Below are positions 32,970-45,893 of a stretch of DNA of 64,000 nt, piece after piece. Within the stretch, counting starts at the first letter, position 1. Each line of letters begins with the position of its first letter. Under the pieces are notes generated by a model. The model was not told the origin of the DNA and did not search any database. It saw nothing but the letters and a program-made list of their open reading frames with translations. Position numbers and translations under genes: made by a program. Origin of the DNA: Termitomyces sp. T153 (lineage: Eukaryota; Basidiomycota; Agaricomycetes; Agaricales; Lyophyllaceae). The stretch covers positions 1-64,000 of the forward strand of contig JACKQL020000055.1 in the NCBI GenBank assembly GCA_018296165.2, in the 5' to 3' direction.

Positions 32970-34283
32970 GACGGGCAGTCGAAAGCTTGTTCGTGTTCAC
33001 ACGCCAAGTATCATGCATCGATATCATGAATCACAAGGCCAAGGGATCAAATCGAATTCATTATTTACACAAGTCCGGTCCTTGAACCTCTAGAAAACTG
33101 TGCAGGAATATGCGTGCTTACAACCGTGCGGCTTATGTCCTCGACACCATCCTTTCTTCAGTTGTTGAATCTATCATACGACCTCGATGCCATTACAGCT
33201 ACATTTGCCCGTGACCGCACGATGTCTCAGAACGTGGATCAGCCGTTCCTAAGCTCGGTTCTTCCAATGCTGTATGGTTCATCGACTCTAAGGATAGCGT
33301 TCACTGAATCTTGCGTACCAAAAACCGGCTGGTGTCCTAACTTGGATAAACGTCCATGGTCAGATGTCATTATCATTCAGCTCATCCAGAATCGCACAAC
33401 TGTCCATATACCTGACCTTCACTAGAAGGACTCTGCTCTACCCACCCTGGTTTACAAACGAGCGGTGGAGAACTATATTTTGATCCTTTGCCTCAATTAT
33501 GTTGCAGCTTCATGTCCTCTTCCCGTTAACCGGATGCTTTGATTATGATCCCACGACCGACTATCCTGGATGACATCTCAAACGGAGAGACACCCACGAT
33601 GGGACCATACAACATCGTGCCTGCGTACATGTTCAATGACATTACTACACAAGTCTCTACGAATGACCAAATTTTGCCATGAGGAGGTTGCTTAAAAATG
33701 TTTGGAAAATGTTGACAAAGAATTTGAAAATACTCTTTAAATAAAGTTTGGGGTTGACCTAAGGATAATAACACAAATGTCAGAGCAAAAAATCCTGATG
33801 TTCAATTTGGCTCAATCACATTCATCTGCCTCGATTCTGCTTGTACTGGCTCAATCTACTAGGCTTGAGTATTGAACAAATGCTGATAGCAAAATTTAGA
33901 AGGACATGTTGGAAAGGATGACTTCTTCCTTGACCTTTAACTGCTTCAGGACTCCTATAGTTAGGCATTTAAACTGAATGATGTATCAGTATAATATGCC
34001 AGATGGATAACTAACAATCAACCATCCCTAGTAGCGTTGGCGTAGCATTCAAAGTCCCCAGTCGATCCACGCATATCGACCAGCCAATCTGAAAACATTA
34101 TGGTTTCAAACCTGGTTTGTACCTACTGCTGCAGCCGCCAAGAATGTGGCCTCTAGAGCAGGGAATGCTGCATCCGCCGAGACCGGTTTGATTTACAGCT
34201 GCTAGCTCGGACAATGGATCCGTACGAATTGAAATTTGTCGCGTTCCTAAATGCACTTGCCGTGGCGGTGTTCATCACGACCT
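32970..34283. other. Intergenic
   Basis: No gene is supported. Plus-strand ORF 33114-33425 and minus-strand ORF 33526-33774 are unrecognised and isolated. The segment 33,640-34,000 is AT-rich with little CpG and may be a small old insertion. Confidence 0.45.
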
Positions 34284-34931
34284 TCAAGTGCGACGAGATG
34301 AATTCTGGAGGAGATAAGTCTTATAGAACAACCGCGTACTTGTGGAAGTCTCTGAGTTCCAGCAACCACTAATGCAACAAAAAATTGTTGCCAGAGGCTG
34401 CCGTACAAGGAGACGAAGTGTAGCGTATGCGTAGCCAGAAAGCGCCCCTGTGAAAATAAAGGCTATACTATACAACATCAATCGCGTTTCCTTACTGTAA
34501 GCTTCACTTCGCAATCAAACCTGTGTGAACAGTTGAACTCAGACTCGGGCCTTGAGGTTCCACAAGCGACCCGAAGAGAACACAGACGGAGGTCGATTAC
34601 CAAAGAACAAGACGCCAAAAAACCTGTTTCCCGTGCTCATTAGTCTGTGCATATGAAAGCTGAACTTGTTACAGAAAAAAATACACGCACCGCCAAACGT
34701 GGGAAGGATTATAAACGATGACGTATTTTCTACTCCGGGGTCGTCACCGACAGCGGAAGCAATCAATACCGTAGATACTCCGCGAACGAGGCGGACGACA
34801 AAGATTGAGAAAAACATCAAAGTTTGATGTTGAGCGCCACGTCCATTGTGAAAGGTAATTCTAAGTGTAGTTGAACTCGACGGAGTGAGGGACATGGAAA
34901 CACTTTGTTGATTGAGAGTTATTCTTTCCAC
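34284..34931 (-). CDS. Possible small membrane protein, unassigned
   Basis: The minus-strand ORFs 34539-34931 (SSSTTLRITFHNGRGAQHQT, hydrophobic TLMFFSIFVVRLVRGVSTVL) and 34284-34514 (ETRLMLYSIAFIFTGALSGY AYATL in two parts) both contain likely membrane helices and are close enough to be exons. I could not find an in-phase GT-AG junction that I trust, and I do not recognise the family. It could equally be decayed. Coordinates are the outer ORF limits. Confidence 0.3.
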
Positions 34932-35376
34932 CAGTTGGACAGGGGTCGTTTGCAGATTTTATACATCCGTTCATCCTTGTGAATAGTACTAGTGCCACGA
35001 GTTACGGATGCTTTGGTTCCTATCATTTCAAAAGATCTAGGAGCAATGAATAGTAAGACGGCATGAAAATGTGCTCTCCGACGGGTAGGAGGATGAAGGC
35101 ATATCACAATACTTAGGTCGCAAAAACAAAATTACAACTCGCAAGAATATTTCCCTGGGGAAATCCATGATCTGCGCCGGTTGCAACAATAACTCTCACC
35201 TGAAGTCTGCCATGATCGCGTTCTAACCGAGTATGTTGTCATGAGACTATGATTGGTATTACCGCAGATTAGAGATAAAACATGGGATATCAAACTTCAC
35301 AAGGAGAAGTGGTACTCGCACTTCCAATAGACTCAGACTTCTTTAACACGGTTTGACGTTAAAAATGCAGTGCAAA
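34932..35376. other. Intergenic, nothing recognised
   Basis: Short spacer between the unassigned membrane ORFs and the MAPR gene. No feature is supported. Confidence 0.4.
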
Positions 35377-35993
35377 CTACAAACTTGAGGTGGGAGAATC
35401 CACTACCTTGCCGACGACGTTGTATCGTTTTCTGACAGAATAAGCGATCAGGGCAAGTGAAGTATCTGAATATAAATAGACAATACTCACGAGAAGAATG
35501 CATGCCAGTCGTCGAGGACTTTGCGATCATTCTCATTAAGCCCACTATAGTCTGCAACAGCATCTTCAGGTTTCAGACTGCTCATTCCTAGACCCTTAGA
35601 CCCATCTTTGCCTGCAAAGATGGAGTATGAGCGCCCAGGCCCATATATGTCAGCTTTGTGCGACACGTCGAAAATAGTTCCTAGACGAACCCAAAAGTCA
35701 ACTCAAAAGAACTATGCCATAATTCGGTACTTACCTTTGATAGCGACATATATAGGTAATCCAGGGGTCGAGCCATCATATTTCTTAAGCTCCTCAGTGG
35801 TATAAGGATCGTCCTTGGGGGGAGCAAGATCATCCCTAGCAGGCTGCATGATTGATTTGAGAGGTCTTTGTGTTGGCGGTTGGGCTGGTTGAGGAACGGT
35901 ACGCGTTGGGCGAAGGGAATGGCGATAGGCGAGATAGGCCGCTGGGAAGGTTACGACGAGACTGTATATCACGAGGGTCTGCAGGTCAAGCAT
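35377..35993 (-). CDS. dap1: Membrane-associated progesterone receptor (MAPR/Dap1-like) haem-binding protein
   Basis: The exons are 35993-35735, 35680-35491 and 35431-35377 on the minus strand, with GT-AG introns of 54 and 59 nt. The protein has about 167 residues. It starts with an N-terminal anchor (TLVIYSLVVTFPAAYLAY) and a Pro-rich linker. A cytochrome-b5-like MAPR domain follows: YTTEELKKYDGSTPGLPIYV, then TIFDVSHKADIYGPGRSYSI, FAGKDGSKGLGMSSLKPEDA, YSGLNENDRKVLDDW and the end KRYNVVGKVVD. Family members such as yeast Dap1 and mammalian PGRMC1 bind haem through a tyrosine and support cytochrome P450 enzymes of sterol synthesis at the ER. The conserved YGPG-YxxFAG core is intact, so a working protein is expected. 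The gene symbol is given by family, not by species evidence. Confidence 0.92.
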
Positions 35994-36672
35994 CGTCGGC
36001 TATCGCCGAATCCGATCCGACAGTGGCCACACTGATTCAATCTTATCTCTCCGATTCAAACTCTGTTGATCAAATAAAGTTCTTCTGAAACATGCCCGAT
36101 ACATAAGTCCAATCACAGTGTTGAGATCCGCGTATAACGCACCGAGAGAACTTGACAGGAATTACTGTCCTGTCATTGAGAGGTATTTCACAAGCGACAT
36201 TTTATTGATGAGTTCAACAAACTGGACAGCGGATATATAGCCTGGACGTCTTAGAATGTACAGGGATGATGACCTAAACCTCAACGAAAGGCTTGCACGA
36301 TTGCGTTGAAATGTATAGATGCTCTCCCTCCAAGGACTAAAATTTTCCGAGGCAAAATACGCGCGTTTATTAACGGGATCGATCATGGTACGTCTCTATC
36401 ATATCACATGATTGGATACCAAAGCCGTTCATGAAGACTTGGACAAACGTAGAAATTGAAAGGGGGACTAGGTCTTCGTCCGACATTAGACAGCCACGTC
36501 TAAGCTATGATATTCCTTGACGTCGAAGTTCTTTGGTGAGTAACCTTGTATTATGCATCGAGCATGGCAGCTTGAGTTCGTTGATTTTTGTGTTAAGGCA
36601 CCGTTGGGTCGGAATACATGACTGAGAGTATGACTATGCTTCAAAAGAGCTAAATCCTTGACTTTACTAAAC
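35994..36672. other. Intergenic
   Basis: It contains the promoter side of the MAPR gene and the 3' side of the M20 peptidase gene. Minus-strand ORF 36162-36386 is not recognised. Nothing else is seen. Confidence 0.5.
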
Positions 36673-38836
36673 CTATTTTCCTGCAAAGAAGTCTTGAATC
36701 TCAGCATCGTTGTCATATGCCTTCTTAACCTAAAATGCATATGAGCTAGAAGCTTTGAGAAAGAATTCCACACCAATCTTACCTCAGAAAAAAACACATC
36801 GTCAATGAGGACCCTAATTCCCGTAGCGGCGAGAGCCTTGGTAACATCAAGACAAGCATAATGTGCCTCAAGGGAAGCAGCAGATGTTTCAAATGCTGAA
36901 GTGTGATTTCCGCCATTCTCAATAGTAGGAATGGCTGGAGTATTGTCGTGTAAGCTTTTGACATGCACGTTTTTGTAGACTGTCAATGTAGCGTACCAAA
37001 ACCTGGGTGCAGCGACGGAAGAGCTGACACAATTCTCTTGAGCATGTCATTCCCATGAACTTTGGGTTTACCGTACCGTAGCAAACATCACCCTTACAGT
37101 AACTTCGATGAACAATAGATCCCTCCATGTATATCAGGTATGGTACTCACAAAATCAGTGGAAGCATTCTTAATGCCCCATTCATAGTCAATGTCTCCAT
37201 ATCTTGCCGTAGTGATATTCGCGACTTCTCCACCTGTCGAACGTGATTAGCGAGTTGTTTTCTCAGCGACGTACCTACATACCAAGTACCGAGTTCTGAC
37301 GAAGATCTAAAGGGCCTGGACTCGTAGTTACTTTGACCTTGCATCCTGTCGCTAACGCGGCCGCTCTTGTTTAAGTTCAATTTCAAATTTAAGTCAAGTG
37401 GGGATCCACCACATACTCAAAACACGGAATGACTCGTTTCATAGTAGCCTTTACCTCTGACCTTGTAGGTGCACGCACGTAATAGCTGGTAGCGCGGACA
37501 TCCTCAAGGAAGATCAGGACATAAAAAGATGAAAGCCTACTTCATCTTAGAATAATCAGGAATTACTGCAGGTGAGAGCGATCAGTCGAGATCAAGATTG
37601 AAGAGTGTAATGGAGTATATATGGGAGCCTACTATTAGGTGTCCAGTCCTTTCCTTCGAAGATTCCATGGATACGATGACTGGGTAGCAGCTGTTGGCGA
37701 AGCGCCGAGACATTATTGTACGAAAGAACAGCTGCGTCATGAGCATTTCTCCCCTCCCAAGGTGATAGCGCAGCGTGAGCACTATCAAAGACAAATTGTG
37801 TCAAAGTTGGAGTCAAAGAAATATAGTCATGAAATCCTTACGTATGACCGGTGAATTCCACTGTGATCTTCTCAAGAGCGAGGCTACCACTGAGACTTAC
37901 AGATCCTACCGGTCCAGGGGCAGGATGACACCTTGGGTTTCCAAATGAGCAGAAGAACAGCAAGGAAGGGGTAAACAAACATGAGACATGCATCCATATT
38001 CTGGTAAGCACCTTTATCTAGAAGTACCACTTTTCCACTGCCAACTTCTTCTGCTATTGAATGAAGGATTTCATATACCGGACGGAATGAACTGCAATAA
38101 TCTTTACCAGGCGTCCCTAGCAACTCCACTGTGCCAGGGAGATTGAACTTCTCAAGAGCTTTCTTGATTGCAATCGATACGCCAACACCTCAGTAAAGCC
38201 CGTTGGTAAAAAGAAATTGACTCGAAGGGACGTCATAAGACATACCAGAAATCGCGATGAGGTTATGACCGCATGCATGCCCTACACCTGGCAATGCGTC
38301 CATCTTGACGAAACGTCAGAACCTACTGGAAAAAGCGACAGAGATCTTGTACTTACTTCAGAGTTGACGCCGATCGTCCTCCCACCTTCGCGATTGGTGA
38401 AAGTCGCACGCCAGGCGGTTTCAAGGTGGTAGTGGTTCGTTACCTCAAACCCATGCTTTTCCATGAATTTTGTCAGTACGTCGTGAGTATATCTTCAGTT
38501 TTCGGTCAGACTTCAAGTTTCAAGGCCCAGCTGGAGACAGCTGCAGTTGTGACATACCGCTCTTCGTAAGCGATCTCAGGATGCGCTAGAGATGGAGACG
38601 TGTGTTAGACAAGAGTCGAATTCATAATTGTTGTTATTCTGCTTACCATGAACATCAAGGCTCAGTTCTCGCAGCTCTCCATCCAGGTCTCTGAGAGTCT
38701 CTTCAATGTTTTGTAGGATATCGGGTCGATAGATGTTTGGAGCATTGTCAGGCCTTGAAGGAATGGGTTTGGAGCCGTCGTCAGGGCGCCAGATAGGTTC
38801 ATAATTTTTCGTCGTGTGTTGGCAATCGCAAAACAT
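36673..38836 (-). CDS. M20-family metallopeptidase (PM20D2/carboxypeptidase-like), 16 exons
   Basis: The minus-strand exons are 38836-38647, 38585-38558, 38492-38357, 38303-38246, 38188-38108, 38053-37981, 37931-37842, 37781-37633, 37565-37541, 37485-37417, 37365-37283, 37233-37151, 37092-37077, 37023-36997, 36934-36783 and 36729-36673. Motifs are in order: LSLDVHAHPEIAYEE; TAWRATFTNREGG; the metal-binding GVGHACGHN; LLGTPAEEVGSGKV with the adjacent glutamates; DACLMCHPAPGP; TGHTAHAALSPWEGRNAHDA; WTPNIIPDYSKM; DIDYEWGIKNASTDF; ENGGNHTSAF, carrying the late His ligand. This is the aminoacyl-dipeptidase/AbgB-like branch, cytosolic in relatives. All junctions keep frame, and no lesion is seen. 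Exon 13 is only 16 nt. Confidence 0.92.
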
Positions 38837-41800
38837 CTGAAGCGCTAGCTAGATATATATACTTATTCAGGTATATGGTCTCTCTTGGATGATCGTCGTC
38901 AATCAAAAGTGATAAGATGTTGTACGGAAAATCCCGAACGCGGCGGTCCATCTCGGGCCCTTTATAACACATCCACGCTAATAGTCCTCAAGCTGTAGCA
39001 CTTTCTACGTTGAACGACGGCTAGGCACCCCTCAAATCTATCTGAAATCTACGCTTGTCGATTGATACAATCTATCAATAGCGCTAACTGATTCGAAGAT
39101 CTCAAAACAAGTGAGAAGGGTATACAAGCCTAGTATCGCTATCGTTTCGCGTCCTATCTATTTTGTGATCAGCCACGGTGACTTACTTTGTTTACTCAGC
39201 CAAGAGCAACAACTCGGTACTTACCACCCCCAGCCACTCTCTACTGTCTTGGGGTTTATGACGAGTGAATCGACCCCACCAAATGCGCAAGTTTTGCAAA
39301 TTGCGGTGGTGGGGAAACCAGATGTATGGCAGAATCGGGACTCACAATATGACCTTGTCACTCTTTCCCAATTGCCTGCGTAACATATACTAGCACGAGA
39401 CTTTCTTGGAACTAGTAGCCTCAACCCTGAATTTCAACTTTAAAACCCACTCTGCAGTCGATGTATCTCTAAATCTACGAATTCCTCGGTGTAATGTTGG
39501 CGAGGACCTTCTACAGTTGTCAGTGAACCTACTACACTCGGAGTGACGAAATGTGATATTGACTGACCCGAATGCGCCTGACAGCTCTGCGTTTTGATTC
39601 CTATACAACGAATGTCCGGTCTGGTCTATTCCGAGCTCAGGAGTGATATTGTGGGCCATGATCTGACAGTTATCTACCCTCAGAGACCTTTCTCGTCTCG
39701 CCACTCTCGTACTTCATCAATATCAACATTCCGTCCTAGAAGTACTTCTTACCATCCCGGTTTCCATCCTATTCCAGGAGGCCTCAAACCAGCAACTTAC
39801 CAACCATATTAAGATTATGAAGGGCTGCCAAGGGAGACATCTTCTAGAGTCATCACGCTAACTATCTCGGAACTTTCATTTCAAAACGTTGGAACGGGAA
39901 TACTTTCCTTTTCATACCCAAAACCTGATCATTGAAACTATGATATGCTAGGGCGACCCATCTTCCGCGACTTCTGGTTAAACTGCCACAAGTACTAAAT
40001 TCTTTTGCATGATATCGAAGAAGCCAAGTCTTCCCCCTTCGCCTCGCTCAAGCCCTTTCCGATCATATAATCTCACTGAACTTACATAAAGTTGAAACCT
40101 ATCTCGGTACAGTACCGCAGAGGTAGGCGAACTTCTTCGCCTCTCTTCCTGTAGCTAAAATTCTTTCTCTCGACCCGAGTGAGCGACTACTGACTTCCCA
40201 CTTTCAACTTTCATATTCAATCATCTATCGCTTCTTGTGCGCCACTTGCCCTGAGTTCTCTGATCTCGGGATTTCGCTGGATACATCCCTGCCGCGTGAT
40301 CCGTCACTGGACAACATGATATCATTTACCATACTTGATCTTGGTGGTCGTTTTGGAGCACGTCAGTTTTTGATGGAGCGCGGCTCTTACCAAGCTACTG
40401 CCGGCTGACTTTAGACTGACATACTGGATCACTATTCATCATTTATACTGAGGTTTCAGAATTTGTCAATGAGTTGGAGCGTGTCAGGAACGTCGGGTTC
40501 GTCTATCATTCTCCATCCCTTACTCCTCGATTCAGGGGTCAGTACGGAGTGAATATTTGACCATTCCATAAGCAGTTTGCAGGTACAAAAATGTACATAT
40601 GGATCTAGAAGGATTTCCGTAGGCTGTGTTCCAAGTGAAAATACCAATAAGGAGGCTCTGCGCATGTTGGATATTTCTGGGATTATGATAAACCAGAATT
40701 TGCTATCAAGAGTAAATCATACATGGTGGTTAGCGTGGATCAAAGATCGCAAATTCTTCTCCCAGTTACCGATCTTTCTCCTAAATCTTTCATTCCGTCT
40801 TTCAACAGACTATTTCCTGATGATTCTTCCTTCCGTCCTCTGAAAGTGATTCAAGGACAGAGATAGTTTTGGAAGCAACCTAGGCTCTCCAACTGTGACA
40901 CAAATTGTTTGATTCATATGGGGGTGCACCATTTCTTATGCTAGGTCTTCCAAGCTTTGACGCTGTGTGTTTGGGAGCAGTAGCACTCCCTTTTACACCT
41001 TCCACAATGCTTTGTGGAATCAGGTTTCCCGCACATCCCGCAAAAATGTGCGACTCCTCAAGGACACGCCTCGCAACCTGAAAAAAACCATTTTTCCAAT
41101 TCCGGATTGCCGCTGCTACGAACGCCCGGGCTGACTTTCGGCTCATTGTGCCCCTCGCAATCTTGTCTGCAAAAACCTCTGACTGTTCCTGGTTTTGAAG
41201 GATGAAGGAATGACTGCTCGAACCCCGACCAACTTCTCCGAATTTCACGTATCAAGCGCAACGTTGGGGCCTTTGTCTGGCTCATAGAAACCCAAGCAGC
41301 ATCTCGGACGATTCCCCAGTAAATCAACTTTGTGAGGGTGTTCCGGGCCTTGAACATCATGGAGGAAGAGCAACCGAAAGGGTCGTTTGTGTCTGGGTGA
41401 ATGAAGGTTTATTCGAGGATATAGCGATTATATAAGATAGAAAGAAAATCAATGCCATCAGGCAGGCGGATATGGATTGGTTGGTCATCTTTATAGAATT
41501 TTGAGAAGACTTGGAGGACAGCGATCCATTCTAAGCATCCGTCTTGACTCTCATCTAATGGAAGATATTCTCCTGCGACTCAGTCAAAGTGAAGAGTGAT
41601 TGTTCAGATCTAGGGCCAAGCATTGTGCCAGGAAGATCATCTTCATTCGATGTTCGCCGTTTCCAACACAAGGTCGTGTTTGGTCTGGCCTGTTGGAACC
41701 TGATCCCATGCATTGGGCAAAAGAATAGTCGCGAAGTGGCCATCAGAAGATGCAATCTCACGCAATTTTGCGTGTCGGAAGCGTGGGTCCGATACTGGCC

Positions 41801-43962
41801 CAGAGATCCTCTCGTAGTCGATTTGGAAAGCGATTGTGTGAAGGTCAAAAATCTTGAAATCCCATTTTGCCATTGTCGTAGGAGAGATAAGCCTGAGGGT
41901 CGACGACGAAATGACTCAACCCTAAAAAGCACACGTGCATATCTTGTCAAATCCTGCTTCTTAGTTTACGTAGCATTGGACGACTCGTCATTCGAGTCTG
42001 GAATATTCAAGGGGCCTGTGCTGTGGCCGCCTTCTTGTATTCATCCTCTAGTTGTCTTATGGTTCAAATCTCGCCTAAAAGCCAGCGCCTTCGATCCGTT
42101 ATCGTTCAAGCACGGAACTAGTGGTTTCGAGGCTGGAAACATTTCATCCGGAGTAGTACAAGCCAAAATGCGAGACTGTCACGGCAGTCAGCAGAGATCA
42201 TTATATCGCTGTTGCACCTGTAACGAGAACTTCCGGGCTATAATATCGCAACGATGGAAGGCACTAAGGTGCCAACAAAGATATGCTTGAAGCAAAGGTG
42301 AATAGAAGTTGTGTGTAAGTTAGCATTATGCACAATAAACCAGAGTCATAACTTATCAATATGTCGGAGTCAATGTTAATCAACCCGCAAAAAATGGTCG
42401 AAATTGACAAAGAGCAGGATAAACCGTTCAAAGTCTGCTACTCATTGTCAGTAGCTCTGTCAACTCGGAGTGTTATGGTACATGCTGACTGACTTGTTTG
42501 TGATGAGACCTAAAGGTGATGCTCCAAAAATCTTACTTTCCATCGCCCTGGCCCTCTAGTCTTAACGCTATTCTGTTGGTCCGCCCAATGTCACATACCA
42601 AGCTCGCTAGCATCGATGCCCGTTTCGTACTGACAAATCTGAGCTCGGTATGACGAAAATACCGTTATGGTTGACCAGGCATACTCCGCTGAGATCGCTA
42701 CCGCTGTAGTCAAAGAAAAACTATCGGTTTCACCGGCGTTCGAGATATCCCGAATGACATTTGGAACCAAACGAAGCTGGTATTGGATGATGTATATCCT
42801 ACTACTAAACTGCTGTGTCTATTCTTACCCTTCTTGTCTTTGAGTTAGAAAGGTACCATGCAGCCTATTCCACGAGTCATTCAGATATTGCGCTGAAAAT
42901 GAAGCAAGAAGATTCTTTATCAGTTATGCTCATTTGCCTTGAGACTCATGGACCATTCACTGATGAAGGAACCTTGAGAGAAAGCCAGCACTGTAATACC
43001 ATACAGGAGCATCCAAATTGGTATAAGTAACTTCAAATCAGATGAGGAAATGGGTCAGTGAATGGATCTTATTGAAGATGTGCCATCAAGGGCAAAGACT
43101 TTCAAAGTATTGGACGAAAGGGCTTTTGCTTTGGAGGGTCTGGTAGAATAGGGTCTGGTTCTCCGAGAGTATAAGGAGGTATCGGAATTGAAAATGGACT
43201 CGGTGACGGAAGTCAAGATTGAGGTGATCCGAGGTCGGGTCAGCGGCTCCTGTCTAGTCCTGTCAAGTGCCGTATCTTTCACGTATGTACTTTTATGGTG
43301 CTCGGCTCTTGTTCGTTTGAAGGACATTTACTTACCACGGTTTCGAACACTCCATTTCAGATGCTACCATTATGCAAAAGCAGTTGATCGTGGAACATTG
43401 ACATTCTGATGCGCCCACCAAAGTCCGAAATCACGCACAGTTCTACATTCATGGCAGATATCCTTCTCATTTGCATTTCTACCATGAAAGTACATACCCA
43501 GCTCAGGAAAATTACGCCCGTACAGGCGAGTCATGTACCATTTTCGAGCCGTTCGTTATCTAAGACCCCGTTAGGCTAGAATATGACACTCAGTAGATTG
43601 AAATGGTTAGTTCCTGATGTCCTCCGGAATCCGCACACCACCCTTTGTCATCAGCGCCTCTGAGAATGTATGGTAGACAAGGAGGTAAGACCCCCATCCT
43701 GACGCTGATACTGTGAATGCTGCTCCTGCGATGTTCGCCATGTCATCTTCGATCTGCTATAAAGTGCATGTTCCAGGAATTCATTCCATCACTGTCAACT
43801 TTCAAAGTTCAATAGGCAGGGTTACTACGTGCCTACTCATATTCACGTCTCAAGTATCAGCTACACGTTTCTACCTCTACCTCACATCGGCATACTAATT
43901 ACCCCGAAGTGGGGTGGATTACTTTAAGTACTGCTGTGTTCAGGTGGCCAGGGTTGTTAGTA
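38837..43962. other. Gene-poor 5-kb interval
   Basis: CpG is normal but no gene model is supported. Long ORFs exist on both strands at 40,880-42,290 (plus 41589-42290; minus 40880-41248, 41058-41360 and 41555-41950). They overlap each other in antisense and show no recognisable domain or consistent splicing. The segment 41,643-41,873 on the minus strand (SDPRFRHAKLREIASSDGHF) looks the most protein-like. Decayed genes are likely. The rest (38,900-40,800 and 42,300-43,960) shows nothing. Confidence 0.45.
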
Positions 43963-43974
43963 ATGAATGTACAG

Positions 43975-45893
43975 ATGATTGAATCCATCTTGGCCAGCCT
44001 GAGCGACTATGCAGCACTTCGATATACGAATGGTGAGTCTAACACTGGGCTGGAGGCTGAATCAAAGTTGACTGACTTTTCAAACAGTCGCATTTTTAGC
44101 AAGTTCTATAGCTATAATTTTCAAAGCTCTTCAATTAATGTGGTATAGATGCTCCTCATCTACGATCACATCATAACATTTGGCGACGAGGTGCTTTGTC
44201 CGTTATTCATCTTTCTTTTGATGGGCGCTGAGATATCTCACAGGTGTCGAGGATATGGCCGTAAGTCCTGTTGCTTACATCGCTACTAATCAAGGTCCGA
44301 TCTACTACTTGATTGCAGACTTCCGTGGCAGCTTCCGAAAGTTTCTTTCCTTGTCAATCGTTATCTCATTCCTCCCATGCTCTTGTCAGTTTACTCACTT
44401 CCATAGCGCTCGAGTTCGGCGAGATGACGCTAAACTTCTTGGCACAGATTTAACGGATTAAGTACGTGAAATCAATTTTGATTGTCAGTCCCAAGTAAGG
44501 CCAGTTTCACATTGCAGCACCATCAATACGTTTAAAGCACAACGTAAGTCATTGATGAGTTGATCAACGGATTGTACTTCAATACTGTATCTCCAGATGT
44601 ACGCTTGATGATACCCGGGTGAAGTAAATTCTTCATAATTTTCAGTTGTGAATTCATAGCAAAATGGGCCGCATGGTATGTCATTGTAGCATTCATCACC
44701 TTTAAAAACTCTGATTGAATGGACTCCAGGCCAACTGTATTATCACTTGTTTTAGTTGATGTCGTGCTCATACTACGAGCATTGGTCATATGTTAGTATT
44801 GCGAGTCTTTTGAATCACAAAGAATAATGACTTACCACGAGAGTCCGTTAGACGGACATAGCAAGGTAACTATTGATTGTAAAAGAGGGTAAACGACTCA
44901 AGTTCTTCTATCACTCGACAGAGAGTAAAATTTTTTCTCGTTTCGACATTTCTTTGTGAGCCACCATGAAAACCCACCTCACACCTGTTCAATCCATAGC
45001 AGGTACTCTTGGAGCATGGATTGTCCTTTGTATACTCATTATGAACAAAACATCCTGTACGTTCAAAAGTCTCGTTTGGTTCTATAGGCTTCTTGATTTA
45101 CCATGCCTTTTAAGCTATACCTGGAGAGGAAATACTTACGGGCTGCCTTTTTCAGATTCCCAAGTATTCTTACGCTGTTTGGTCTCACCTTTTTCTTGTC
45201 AAGCGAGTACATGTACTGAATACTGTCTTCTAAACCCCTAGGATACCCCCTGTCATTTTTGAAAGTTCGTCTTGACCTCAGTCGCCTTCGAGCTGTCAAA
45301 CTTATTTCAAACTCTAGCCATCATTATCGCACTCACAGTTTACGGAGTTGTTAAAGTTAATGAAAGAACCCCAACGTACGTTCTCATTAATTATTTCTAT
45401 CATAGTTTGGAGTGGCCATTCCATTGATGCTCTAGTCTCACCATTCTTGCTCGAGATTCCATCATATTCTTCGTTATCATATCTGGTATGTCGATTCTCT
45501 CCTTCGGTGAATCATTTCTTAACGTGTTCAACAAGTCATCCTTCTCTCCAATTTGTTTCTCGCCAGGTATGGAAAAGAATTCATTAGATCCCTTCTGATC
45601 CTGTACGTCGGTATCGGCTTATCACATCGACTACAATCTGATCTTGTGAGCATTCTAGACCATGTAGCGTCGTCACATGCATCGCTGTACGTCGTTCATA
45701 CACCATTTCTAATGCATCCATGATGACTCGTGCCCTAAAGGCTGCAAGAATGACCCTGAACATTCGAGAATCAATCACGATAGCCCGGGAACTCCAATCG
45801 CGTGCCATCGAGCTCGAAACTCTGAGCGTTCATCGTTCTGGTCATTCAACAAGCGACGCCCATGAAGAAGTTCTATTAATAACTGCCGTGTAG
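43975..45893 (+). pseudogene. DUF6533-type 7-TM protein, probably degenerate
   Basis: The plus-strand exon 1 ends ALRYTN at 44032. After an intron, VAFL at 44088-44098 is followed by an intron with a GC donor (GCAAGT, 44099-44148). Exon 3, MLLIYDHIITFGDE (44149-44190), is the DUF6533 signature. EVSRIWP and LPWQLPKVSFLVNRYLIPPM follow across two more GT-AG introns. The next exon gives DLTD and then TAA at 44459-44461, where family members continue. Later family-like pieces recur: FVLTSVAFELSNLFQTLAII (about 45,265), LTILARDSIIFFVVIS (about 45,440, in a frame shifted from its acceptor) and a C-terminal AARMTLNIRESITIARELQS ending at 45893. The order is right, but the frame cannot be carried through. 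ATG 43963 is an alternative start. Confidence 0.6.

Noticed and set aside
35870..36088. Plus-strand ORF overlapping the MAPR gene
   Set aside because: Antisense shadow of MAPR exon 1, where the minus-strand model is strongly supported.
37869..37905. Extra short intron in the M20 gene at GGATCT|GTAAGT
   Set aside because: Reading straight through gives VGSVSLSGSLALEKITVEF, which matches the family, so the GTAAGT there is coding.
41589..42290. 233-codon plus-strand ORF
   Set aside because: No domain, overlapped by equally long minus-strand ORFs, and codon composition not better than its shadows.
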